In this document: positions 1 through 6,755 of the stretch, piece by piece
Layout of the letters: each line of letters starts with the position of its first letter
How positions within the stretch are numbered: the stretch's first letter is position 1
Source: UBA6398 sp963644855
GTDB taxonomy: Bacteria; Bacteroidota; Bacteroidia; Bacteroidales; Bacteroidaceae
Direction: 5' to 3'
Assembly: GCA_963644855.1 (NCBI GenBank)
Contig: CAVIQL010000024.1
Span: 1-39,015 of the forward strand
DNA length: 39,015 nucleotides
Notes under the pieces: generated by a model
Seen by the model: only the letters and a program-made list of their open reading frames with translations
Told to the model about the DNA's origin: nothing
Database searches by the model: none
Made by a program: the position numbers and the translations under genes

Positions 1-1
1 T

Positions 2-1345
2 GACAAGGAGTTGCAGCAACGAAATCAGAAACTACTGCAAACAGAAAACCGCTTGAAACAGCGCGAAATCAGTCTAAATCAAAAACAAGACGATCTCGCA
101 CGCCGCAAGTCAGAACAAGAATCGCAGGTGCAGCGTTTGGAACAAGCGCAGAACGCATTGCAACAAGAGCGTGCCGAACTTCAGAAAATGCAGGCTCAGG
201 AACGCGATAAATTAGAAGAACTTAGCGGACTTTCTGCCGAAGAAGCAAAATCACGCCTTGTGGAATCGTTGAAAGACGAAGCTAAAACAGAAGCGCAAAG
301 TTATATCAACGATATAATGGACGACGCAAAACTTACCGCAACCAAGGAAGCTAAAAAAATAGTAATCCAGACAATTCAACGCGTAGCTACCGAAGCCGCA
401 ATAGAAAACAGTGTTACAGTTTTCCATATTGATAACGACGAAGTAAAAGGTCGTATCATCGGTAGGGAAGGGCGTAATATCCGTGCGTTAGAGGCAGCAA
501 CCGGCGTGGAACTTGTTGTTGATGATACTCCCGAGGCAATTGTTATTTCGGCATTCGACCCTGTGCGTCGCGAGATATGCCGTTTGGCGTTGCATCAGCT
601 TATTACCGACGGAAGAATTCACCCTGCACGTATTGAAGAGGTTGTGGCAAAGGTGAAGAAGCAAGTTGAAGACGAGATAATTGAAACTGGTAAGCGTACA
701 GCCATTGATTTGGGTATTCACGGGCTTCATTCAGAATTGGTAAGGCTTGTTGGTAAGATGAAATACCGTTCTTCTTATGGTCAGAACCTTTTACAGCATG
801 CACGCGAGACTGCAAATTTGTGCGCTATCATGGCTGCGGAGCTTGGACTCAATCCAAAGAAAGCAAAACGTGCCGGATTGTTGCACGATATAGGGAAAGT
901 GCCCGACGAAGAGCCTGAATTGCCGCACGCTATATATGGTGCAAAACTTGCAGAACAGTTCAAGGAAAAGCCAGATATTGTAAATGCCATAGCAGCTCAC
1001 CATGATGAAGTGGAAATGACCACTCTTCTTGCGCCAATAGTGCAGGTTTGCGATGCAATAAGCGGTGCACGTCCTGGAGCACGCCGTGAAGTTGTGGAGG
1101 CTTATATAAAACGTTTGAACGATCTCGAGAATATTGCGATGAGTTACCCGGGTGTAACAAAAACATATGCTATCCAGGCAGGACGAGAACTGCGCGTGAT
1201 TGTAGGAGCAGACAAGATCGACGACAAACAGTCGGAAACGCTTAGTGGCGAAATCGCAAAACGTATTCAGGACGAGATGACTTATCCCGGTCAAGTTAAG
1301 ATTACGGTAATTCGTGAGACTCGTGCGGTGAGCTATGCCAAATAG
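2..1345 (+). CDS. rny: Ribonuclease Y, 5'-truncated by the window edge
   Basis: Membrane-anchored endoribonuclease that starts mRNA decay. The frame is open to the left edge, so the N-terminal membrane anchor and part of the coiled coil lie outside; full-length members are about 510 residues and about 447 are present here. In order, the fragment shows a charged Q/E/K/R-rich coiled coil (first 80 residues or so), a KH RNA-binding domain with the GREGRNIR loop (about residues 132-205 counted from the TTG at 11), and an HD phosphohydrolase domain with the metal-binding LLHDIGK motif (H292-D293). The in-frame TTG at 11 is internal and should not be taken as the start. A strong terminator follows, separating it from ruvX. 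Identification is firm; only the 5' end is missing. Confidence 0.96.
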   Translation, partial: DKELQQRNQKLLQTENRLKQREISLNQKQDDLARRKSEQESQVQRLEQAQNALQQERAELQKMQAQERDKLEELSGLSAEEAKSRLVESLKDEAKTEAQSYINDIMDDAKLTATKEAKKIVIQTIQRVATEAAIENSVTVFHIDNDEVKGRIIGREGRNIRALEAATGVELVVDDTPEAIVISAFDPVRREICRLALHQLITDGRIHPARIEEVVAKVKKQVEDEIIETGKRTAIDLGIHGLHSELVRLVGKMKYRSSYGQNLLQHARETANLCAIMAAELGLNPKKAKRAGLLHDIGKVPDEEPELPHAIYGAKLAEQFKEKPDIVNAIAAHHDEVEMTTLLAPIVQVCDAISGARPGARREVVEAYIKRLNDLENIAMSYPGVTKTYAIQAGRELRVIVGADKIDDKQSETLSGEIAKRIQDEMTYPGQVKITVIRETRAVSYAK

Positions 1346-1389
1346 TTTGCCGGTGGGGTGAGACAGAAAACATTCCGATTACGAAATAG

Positions 1390-1426
1390 TATATGCGTGC
1401 TTTGAAGAAAGTGCGCATATATTTTT
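1390..1426 (+). terminator. Rho-independent terminator after rny
   Basis: A 13-14 bp stem (arms 1390-1403 and 1408-1421, including two G-T pairs) closes on a GAAG tetraloop and is followed by a T-run. It lies 45 bp after the rny stop. Confidence 0.85.
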
Positions 1427-1480
1427 GTTTGTGAGAGAGTTTATGCTCCTCGGTTTAATGAAAATCGTTAGAGAATATAT

Positions 1481-1564
1481 GATATAGGATATCGCAAAAA
1501 CAATGTCAGACATTTTTTAAATAATGTCGGATATTGTTTAAATAATATCCGATATTGCAAAAAC
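1481..1564. repeat. 21-bp near-palindromic tandem repeat, locus 1 (4 units)
   Basis: Four consecutive units of exactly 21 bp: 1481-1501, 1502-1522, 1523-1543 and 1544-1564. Each has a 13-bp core of the form AATRTC-n-GAYATT plus an 8-bp A/T-rich linker ending TTTAAAT or CAAAAAC. The second unit has a perfect core palindrome (AATGTC-A-GACATT). Units 3 and 4 also pair with each other across the linker (CGGATATT with AATATCCG). The same family occurs near 5883, 14508 and 21743. Function unknown. Confidence 0.85.
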
Positions 1565-1597
1565 CATTTCTGCACCTTGTTAAACATAAGCTGCTTT

Positions 1598-1629
1598 TTT
1601 GCGTTACGCGCGGATTTTCATTAACTTTG
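1598..1629 (+). promoter_or_regulatory. Bacteroidota-type promoter of ruvX-def
   Basis: The -33 element TTTG (1598-1601) is followed after exactly 20 bp by the -7 element TAACTTTG (1622-1629). This fits the TTTG / TAnnTTTG consensus of the Bacteroidota primary sigma factor. Transcription would start near 1635, about 28 nt before the chosen ruvX start. This also argues against the upstream in-frame ATG at 1555. Confidence 0.8.
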
Positions 1630-1662
1630 CAATACAAAACAGTAAATCCAAACAGGCAACAC

Positions 1663-2076
1663 GTGGCAAGGATAATGGCTATAGACTACGGCAAACGGCG
1701 CACTGGCATTGCCGTGAGCGACCCTCTGCAAATTATTGCAGGAGGACTTGATACCGTGGACACTCCCAAACTGCTCGAATATATCAAAACTTATTTGCAA
1801 AAGGAAAATGTGGAGCGCATTGTTGTTGGTTTGCCTTCACAACCCAATGGCATGCCGTCGGAAAACGCGGCAAGAGTGAAAGAGTTTGTTGGCAGATTGA
1901 AAAAAGCCGTTGCCGTGCCAATAGAATTTTATGACGAACGCTTCACCTCGGTGCTTGCCCATCAGGCAATGCTTGACGGAGGACTTCATAAAAAGGAGAG
2001 ACAGAACAAGGCGCTTGTTGACAAAATAAGTGCTACAATTATTTTGCAATCCTATATGGAGAGTTTGAAATATTAA
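1663..2076 (+). CDS. ruvX: Putative pre-16S rRNA nuclease / Holliday junction resolvase-like protein (YqgF/RuvX)
   Basis: YqgF/RuvX family RNase H-fold nuclease, assigned to 16S rRNA 5'-end maturation and historically to Holliday junction resolution. From the GTG at 1663 the product is 137 residues, the usual family size. It begins MARIMAIDYGKRRTG, with the metal-binding Asp at residue 8, and carries the later conserved segments VVGLPSQPNG, FYDERFTS and KISATIILQSY. The frame is open back to an ATG at 1555, but that extension is unconserved-looking and overlaps the promoter at 1598-1629, so I reject it. An ATG at 1675 would cut into the first beta strand. The next gene, def, starts 26 bp downstream and probably shares this promoter. 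Confidence 0.93.
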   Translation: MARIMAIDYGKRRTGIAVSDPLQIIAGGLDTVDTPKLLEYIKTYLQKENVERIVVGLPSQPNGMPSENAARVKEFVGRLKKAVAVPIEFYDERFTSVLAHQAMLDGGLHKKERQNKALVDKISATIILQSYMESLKY

Positions 2077-2101
2077 CGTGAATATCAACAGAAACAACCA
2101 T

Positions 2102-2665
2102 ATGAAACTACCTATTTATGTGTATGGCGAACCCGTTTTGCGTCAGGTGGCGCAGGACATAACGCCCGATTATCCCGATTTGAAACAACTTATCGCAAAC
2201 ATGTATGAAACCCTTGAAGACGCAGAGGGAGTGGGGCTCGCGGCACCGCAAATAGGATTGGCGATACGCCTTGTGGTTATCGACTTGCGCGACCTTGCCG
2301 ACGATTATCCCGAATACAAGGATTTCCTTAAAACTTATATCAACGCCCAGATACTGGAAGAGAGCGAAGAAACATGCTCTATCGACGAAGGGTGTCTGAG
2401 CATTCCTGGAATTCACGAGAAAGTAGTGCGGGCAAAACGGGTGCGCGTGAAATATCTCGATGAAGATTTCAACGAACACGAAGAATGGGCCGACGGTTTC
2501 CTGGCAAGAGTGATGCAACATGAGTTTGCCCACCTCGAGGGACACGTTTTCACAGATATAATATCCCCTTTGCGCAAACAGATGATTGCACGTAAGATGA
2601 AGGCTATCGCACATGGCAAGTATCGTTGCTCATACAAGACCAAATTCAACCGCCACCTTAAATAA
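2102..2665 (+). CDS. def: Peptide deformylase
   Basis: Removes the N-terminal formyl group from nascent proteins at the ribosome; metal-dependent cytosolic enzyme. All three signature motifs are present: GVGLAAPQ (about residues 43-50), EGCLS (96-100, with metal ligand C98) and QHEFAH (139-144, with H140 and H144 as ligands and E141 as the catalytic base). The start is the ATG at 2102, giving 187 residues beginning MKLPIYVYGEPVLR as in Bacteroidales homologues; an in-frame GTG at 2078 would add only eight residues. It follows ruvX by 25 bp and is probably co-transcribed with it. Confidence 0.96.
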   Translation: MKLPIYVYGEPVLRQVAQDITPDYPDLKQLIANMYETLEDAEGVGLAAPQIGLAIRLVVIDLRDLADDYPEYKDFLKTYINAQILEESEETCSIDEGCLSIPGIHEKVVRAKRVRVKYLDEDFNEHEEWADGFLARVMQHEFAHLEGHVFTDIISPLRKQMIARKMKAIAHGKYRCSYKTKFNRHLK

Positions 2666-2735
2666 TAGTTGCATACGGCACTCTAAAACCTTGTGCCTGG
2701 GAAATGCGATAACGTAGGGGTAACCATTTGTAATC

Positions 2736-4694
2736 TTGAAAAAACTACTGACAATCCTCGCCTTACTTCCCCTGATGGTAGCGGCGCAAATCAATACCGA
2801 CAGGGTGATGCTCATAGGGCGCAATGCGCTCTATTATGACGACTATGTGCTGTCGATACAGTATTTCAACGAGATTATAAATGCTAAGCCTTTCCTTTAC
2901 GACCCGTATTATTTTCGCGCAGTAGCAAAGTTTTATCTCGAAGACTATCATGGCGCCGAGGCAGACTGCTCCAAGGCTATCGACCTCAACCCGTTTATAG
3001 AAGACAGCTATCAGTTGCGCGGATTGTGCCGCATAAAGCAGGACAAATACGAAGATGCTGTGAGCGACTATTCAAAAGTGATAGAATACAAGCCGCTCGA
3101 CCAAGTTTCGTGGTACAATCGTGTATTGTGTAAGATACATCTTAAACAATACGACGAAGCACTTGCTGATTTGCAGAGCATGCACGCCAAATGGCCTTCC
3201 TATACAAAATGCTACGAAATAGAAGCGCAAGTATGTTTGCAGGTAAAAGACACACTCAAAGCCGACAGTCTTTTTGAGTATGTCATAACCAAGAACCACG
3301 ACAACGGAGATGCTTGGGGCGCGCGCGGAATGATTGCGTTTAGCAAAGGTAATTACGAGAGCGCAGACACATTGCTTACAAACGCCATAAAATATTCGCC
3401 CAACATTCCCGATTATTATGTGAACCGTGCCTTGATAAGGTATCACAAAAAGCGGCTTCGCGATGCGATGAGCGACTATGACAATGCGATAAACGTAGAC
3501 CCGCAAAACTTTCTTGCTCATTACAATCGCGGTTTGCTTAGAGCGCAGGTGGGCGAGGACAATAAGGCTATCGAGGACTTTGATTTCGTGTTGAAGACAG
3601 AACCTGATAATCTGCTTGCCCTGTTTAATCGTGCTGTGTTGCATGAGAAAACGGGAGGCTTCCGTCAGGCGGTGAAAGATGTGTCAAAGGTTATAGCCGA
3701 GTATCCTCACTTTTGGTCGGGCTATGAGTTGCGTGCGCGCTGCCGCAGGAAGATAGGCGACAACAAGGGAGCGGCAAACGACGAGCGCAAGGTGTTTGTG
3801 GCACAACTCGACCATGCTTTCAATCATAAGAAATACGCAAACAAGAGCACTCGCAAACGCCGCGAACTGAATATAGAGGATTATCAGAAGATAGTGGTTG
3901 AAGACGATACCAACAACGTTGAGAAATACGCCAACGACTATCGTGGCAAAGTGCAATACAACAAAGTTGAGGTGAAAGCCAAGCCAATGTTTGCATTCTC
4001 TACCTCGGAGAGCGCACGAAACTCTATGGGAATGGTAGCAACCTATTGGCAGGGACTCGATAAGTGGAATCGCAAGAAAGCTACCACACGTCCTGTGAGG
4101 TTGACCAATACGATAAAGCCCGCAAGCGAGAGTGATATCAACGCCATGTTTGCCGATATCGAGCGTCTCGCTAATCAGACCGATAGCAACGAGGTGCATT
4201 CGCTTGTTGCCCGGGCTATACTCTATAGTGATTCGAAAGACTACAATTCTGCGCTCAACTGTTTGAACAAGGCCATAGCAAAGGACAACAACAACGCAAT
4301 GGCGTATTTTGAACGCGCTGCAGTAAAGCAGTTTGTGATAGATTTTCAAAACAATACAGAGGAGAAGGAAAAAACTCACGGAGGGCATCTGCTCGGTTTG
4401 CAATCAGTGCTCAGCGACCTTGATGCCGCCGAAAAGACAATGCCCAACAACGAATACATAATATACAATCGTGGCTGTGCCTATCTCTCTGCCAAGGATT
4501 ACGACAAAGCCGAGGCGTGTTTCTCCGAAGCCATTTCGAAAGACCCACACTTTGCCGAAGCTTTTTACAACAGAGCGCTGGCGCGGCTGGCTATGTCGAA
4601 GAAGAACGAAGCACTTTCGGATTTGAGCAAGGCGGGAGAACTTGGATTGTATGACGCATACAGTGCAATAAAACAGAACTCACAAAAGCAATAA
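2736..4694 (+). CDS. Secreted tetratricopeptide-repeat protein, TTG start
   Basis: A 652-residue exported TPR protein, presumably a periplasmic or envelope scaffold; the partner is unknown. The N-terminus is a clear signal peptide (MKKLLTILALLPLMVAAQ). At least eight TPR-like helical pairs follow in two blocks, roughly residues 20-365 and 470-640, recognisable by repeated DP(xx)A-(Y/F)-(Y/F)NR signatures such as DPQNFLAHYNRGLL and DPHFAEAFYNRALA. A basic, lower-complexity linker (about 365-460) separates the blocks. The start is unusual: a stop codon lies five codons upstream, and only the TTG at 2736 gives an intact signal peptide, since the next Met falls inside the hydrophobic core. The spacing of 70 bp from def suggests the same operon. 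Confidence 0.9.
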   Translation: MKKLLTILALLPLMVAAQINTDRVMLIGRNALYYDDYVLSIQYFNEIINAKPFLYDPYYFRAVAKFYLEDYHGAEADCSKAIDLNPFIEDSYQLRGLCRIKQDKYEDAVSDYSKVIEYKPLDQVSWYNRVLCKIHLKQYDEALADLQSMHAKWPSYTKCYEIEAQVCLQVKDTLKADSLFEYVITKNHDNGDAWGARGMIAFSKGNYESADTLLTNAIKYSPNIPDYYVNRALIRYHKKRLRDAMSDYDNAINVDPQNFLAHYNRGLLRAQVGEDNKAIEDFDFVLKTEPDNLLALFNRAVLHEKTGGFRQAVKDVSKVIAEYPHFWSGYELRARCRRKIGDNKGAANDERKVFVAQLDHAFNHKKYANKSTRKRRELNIEDYQKIVVEDDTNNVEKYANDYRGKVQYNKVEVKAKPMFAFSTSESARNSMGMVATYWQGLDKWNRKKATTRPVRLTNTIKPASESDINAMFADIERLANQTDSNEVHSLVARAILYSDSKDYNSALNCLNKAIAKDNNNAMAYFERAAVKQFVIDFQNNTEEKEKTHGGHLLGLQSVLSDLDAAEKTMPNNEYIIYNRGCAYLSAKDYDKAEACFSEAISKDPHFAEAFYNRALARLAMSKKNEALSDLSKAGELGLYDAYSAIKQNSQKQ

Positions 4695-4767
4695 CTTGTC
4701 AACAACGATGATTTTCGGCTCTGTCTTATAGAAGAATTTCACCTTTCCGATTATTTCGGGAAGTAAG

Positions 4768-4797
4768 TATAACTAATAAAACTATAACTAATAAAAC
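4768..4797 (+). repeat. 15-bp tandem duplication before the unknown gene at 4808
   Basis: TATAACTAATAAAAC occurs twice head to tail (4768-4782 and 4783-4797), followed by a partial third copy, ending 10 bp before the ATG at 4808. It may be a slippage product in the 5' leader or a small operator. Confidence 0.6.
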
Positions 4798-4807
4798 TAA
4801 TTGACCA

Positions 4808-5194
4808 ATGAACGAATTAAAAGACGTTGTTGTATTCAGCTACGACAACAGCAATAATCTTATAATTTTAGATTACGGTAAATACACCATTGGAAGTTTC
4901 GCAAAAAAAATGTTGGATTCCGAAAAAATATACTATTACATTGCCCGAAATGGTGATTTTTACTATTGCGATGAAGTGGTAATCACACACGAAGAAGCGC
5001 AGCAGCAATACGGCGAAATTTCACGTTGGGTTACAGGCTTGTACAGAAACAGTGCCGATGTCGAATTAATCCCCGTATCGCGTCTTACAGATGTGGGTAA
5101 CGAAAAGTATCTACAAGTCGCAAAAGAAGTCGCGAAAAAATTTCCGATATATAAAGCCGTTACAGAAATGGTGCATTTACTTTATAACGACTAA
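4808..5194 (+). CDS. Hypothetical protein, 128 residues
   Basis: I do not recognise the family. The protein is soluble, with no signal peptide or membrane segment. Its N-terminal half has several beta-strand-like segments (KDVVVFSYD, NLIILDYGKYTIG, YYYIARNGDFYYCDEVV), and its C-terminal half is more helical (KYLQVAKEVAKKFPIYKAVTEMVHLL). It stands alone between the TPR gene and the CRISPR array, with its own strong terminator 10 bp downstream, which supports it being a real expressed gene. Nothing visible ties it to CRISPR function; it could be a cargo gene or a remnant of the host region. Confidence 0.7.
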   Translation: MNELKDVVVFSYDNSNNLIILDYGKYTIGSFAKKMLDSEKIYYYIARNGDFYYCDEVVITHEEAQQQYGEISRWVTGLYRNSADVELIPVSRLTDVGNEKYLQVAKEVAKKFPIYKAVTEMVHLLYND

Positions 5195-5203
5195 TAATAA
5201 GAT

Positions 5204-5246
5204 AAAAGGGCGAGTATTATATTTAATATTTTCGCCCTTATTTTTT
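5204..5246 (+). terminator. Rho-independent terminator before the CRISPR array
   Basis: An 8-bp perfect stem AAGGGCGA / TCGCCCTT (5206-5213 and 5232-5239) with an A/T-rich upper part is followed by TATTTTTT. It ends 5 bp before the first CRISPR repeat, so read-through from the left into the array is unlikely and there is no room for a conventional leader on this side. Confidence 0.85.
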
Positions 5247-5250
5247 GTGT

Positions 5251-5757
5251 GTTGTGATTAGCTAGAAAATTCTTACCTTCGTAGGGTCAAAAACAACTTG
5301 GGAGACTGAAGGAACATATTCATATTTGTTGTGATTAGCTAGAAAATTCTTACCTTCGTAGGGTCAAAAACAACAAAAATATTTTGCCGAAATAGGGAAA
5401 CGTGTTGTGATTAGCTAGAAAATTCTTACCTTCGTAGGGTCAAAAACAACTTGCATATTCGTTGGCATCTTCCATTGTGGTTGTGATTAGCTAGAAAATT
5501 CTTACCTTCGTAGGGTCAAAAACAACCATGTAGATTAATTGCTATATTTGCATGTAGTTGTGATTAGCTAGAAAATTCTTACCTTCGTAGGGTCAAAAAC
5601 AACTTCGGAGACAGAAGGAACATATTCGTATTTGTTGTGATTAGCTAGAAAATTCTTACCTTCGTAGGGTCAAAAACAACTAAGTTTATAAATGTCATAC
5701 TCTTTGTTTTGTTGTGATTAGCTAGAAAATTCTTACCTTCGTAGGGTCAAAAACAAC
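5251..5757 (+). CRISPR. Type II-C CRISPR array: 7 repeats of 47 bp, 6 spacers of 29-30 bp
   Basis: The repeats are at 5251, 5328, 5404, 5480, 5557, 5634 and 5711. All seven are identical, 47 bp long, beginning GTTGTGATTAGCTAGAAAAT and ending GGGTCAAAAACAAC. Spacers: 5298-5327, 5375-5403, 5451-5479, 5527-5556, 5604-5633 and 5681-5710 (30, 29, 29, 30, 30 and 30 bp). The tracrRNA anti-repeat at 12270-12288 is complementary to repeat positions 2-20 on the + strand, so crRNAs read rightwards, against cas2-cas1-cas9. No degenerate terminal repeat marks a trailer. Spacers 1 and 5 are 27/30 identical. The repeat contains TTG (positions 2-4), N19 and TACCTTCG (24-31), resembling a promoter. Confidence 0.98.
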
Positions 5758-5882
5758 TCGAAGGCTACATCTTGTTGTAAATCATGTGTATAACAAGGAT
5801 GTTAGAAAAGAAAAAATGAGGTTGCTTGGGATATCCGTATTGTTCCAATTGGGCGGCGGATAGTTTCAAGAGAGGACTTTCA

Positions 5883-5945
5883 GAAATCCTATATTGTTGA
5901 AACGATATCTGATATTGTTTGAATGATATGGGATTTTGTTTTTAC
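5883..5945. repeat. 21-bp near-palindromic tandem repeat, locus 2 (3 units)
   Basis: Units at 5883-5903, 5904-5924 and 5925-5945; the middle one has the core GATATC-T-GATATT plus a GTTTGAAT linker. A more degraded fourth unit may follow to 5966. It is the weakest of the four loci of this family. Confidence 0.7.
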
Positions 5946-6029
5946 AAAGAGAGATGTTGTTTTGGGGGATATGGTTTAACGTGAGTTCGACGAGTTAGAA
6001 CCAAGGCTTACTCTGCTGATAGTGCTTTG

Positions 6030-6046
6030 AACTGCAATTTGCAGTT
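6030..6046. repeat. Perfect inverted repeat AACTGCAA-T-TTGCAGTT
   Basis: Eight-bp perfect arms around a single T. It could be an operator for a dimeric protein or a small hairpin; a short T-rich stretch follows but no real T-run. Confidence 0.6.
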
Positions 6047-6127
6047 ACTTTTATCGTAAAAACCTAATGTCATATATATATGGCGGTAAGACTGATGTGC
6101 ATCACTTACTCAGGACTTCAAGAGGTT

Positions 6128-6302
6128 TTTGTCAAGACACCAGCATGTCTTTGTCAAGACACCAGCATGTCTTTGTCAAGACACCAGCATGTCTTTGTCA
6201 AGACACCAGCATGTCTTTGTCAAGACACCAGCATGTCTTTGTCAAGACACCAGCATGTCTTTTAGCAAGACACCAGCATGTCTTTTAGCAAGACACCAGC
6301 AT
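6128..6302. repeat. 22-bp hairpin minisatellite (about 8 copies)
   Basis: Six perfect 22-bp copies (6128-6149, 6150-6171, 6172-6193, 6194-6215, 6216-6237, 6238-6259) are followed by two 23-bp variants in which TTTGTC becomes TTTTAGC (6260-6282, and the incomplete 6283-6302). Every copy holds AAGACA-CCAGCA-TGTCTT, a 6-bp stem with a 6-nt loop. The identity of the first six suggests recent expansion. The period is not a multiple of 3, so coding is unlikely. Confidence 0.92.
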
Positions 6303-6419
6303 CATAATAAAATATCAAGGCATGAGTTGGGAAAACGAAGGCAGCGTTTGGGAAAGAGATTGTGGTGTTTGGGCAAAATCATCTTATTTCTATGGAATTT
6401 TCGTAGAACTAACGTTGGT

Positions 6420-6755
6420 TTAGAAGAATTCCAATTGCAGACATGGTGTGTCGGGTTTCTTTTCTTTTTTACAATAGAATATTTTGATGTCGGCAAATTG
6501 TTTGTCGGTGATGCAAAGGATTCCTACGTGTCCGTTGTCGGGGAGCATTGCTTGTACTCTTTTGATGTGTACTTGGGCGTTGTCGATGCTTGCGCAATGG
6601 CGCACGTAGATTGAAAATTGAAACATTGTGAATCCATCGGCCATGATGTTTTTGCGAAACTTGGCTGCTGCCATTCGCTCTCTTTTGGTTTCTGTGGGTA
6701 AGTCGTAGAATACAAGTATCCACATTATGCGATATTCGTTTAGCCGTTCTATCAT
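6420..6755 (-). CDS. cas2: CRISPR-associated endoribonuclease/integrase subunit Cas2
   Basis: Central dimer of the Cas1-Cas2 spacer integrase. The 111-residue product begins MIERLNEYRIMWILVFYDLP, with the conserved metal-binding Asp at D18 of the first ferredoxin-like strand, followed by the family segments FRKNIMADGFTMFQFSIYVRH and GHVGILCITDKQF. The start is the ATG at 6755, whose first bases overlap the cas1 stop (ATGA), indicating translational coupling; the frame is open a further 15 codons upstream into cas1, but that part is unlike Cas2. It is the last gene of the cas9-cas1-cas2 operon, with no clear terminator downstream. Confidence 0.95.
   Translation of the reverse strand: MIERLNEYRIMWILVFYDLPTETKRERMAAAKFRKNIMADGFTMFQFSIYVRHCASIDNAQVHIKRVQAMLPDNGHVGILCITDKQFADIKIFYCKKEKKPDTPCLQLEFF

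Larger units (their letters stand above)
5758..6419. other. Gene-free, repeat-built spacer between the CRISPR array and cas2
   Basis: I see no credible gene in these 662 bp. From left to right they hold: array-flanking DNA without a degenerate repeat (5758-5882), which would be the leader if acquisition occurs at the cas-proximal end; three to four 21-bp units (5883-5966); a perfect 17-bp inverted repeat (6030-6046); the 22-bp hairpin minisatellite (6128-6302); and three TTGGG(A/C)AAA blocks spaced 21 bp apart (6327, 6348, 6369). Open frames through the minisatellite exist only because a 22-bp period keeps all frames free of stops. Confidence 0.75.

Noticed and set aside
1555..1662. N-terminal extension of RuvX from the ATG at 1555
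   Set aside because: It overlaps a well-formed promoter (1598-1629), adds residues absent from the family, and the GTG at 1663 gives the normal length.
4808..5194. The unknown gene as an anti-CRISPR or accessory Cas protein
   Set aside because: Only proximity suggests it; it is on the other strand from cas, has its own terminator and no recognisable motif.
5758..5800. Degenerate eighth CRISPR repeat at the right end of the array
   Set aside because: The sequence after 5757 shows no resemblance to the repeat beyond a few bases.
6067..6614. Overlapping open frames through the 22-bp minisatellite encoding a 22-residue repeat
   Set aside because: The 22-bp period lets all three frames stay open and encode the same cyclic peptide; there is no start context and no other coding signal.
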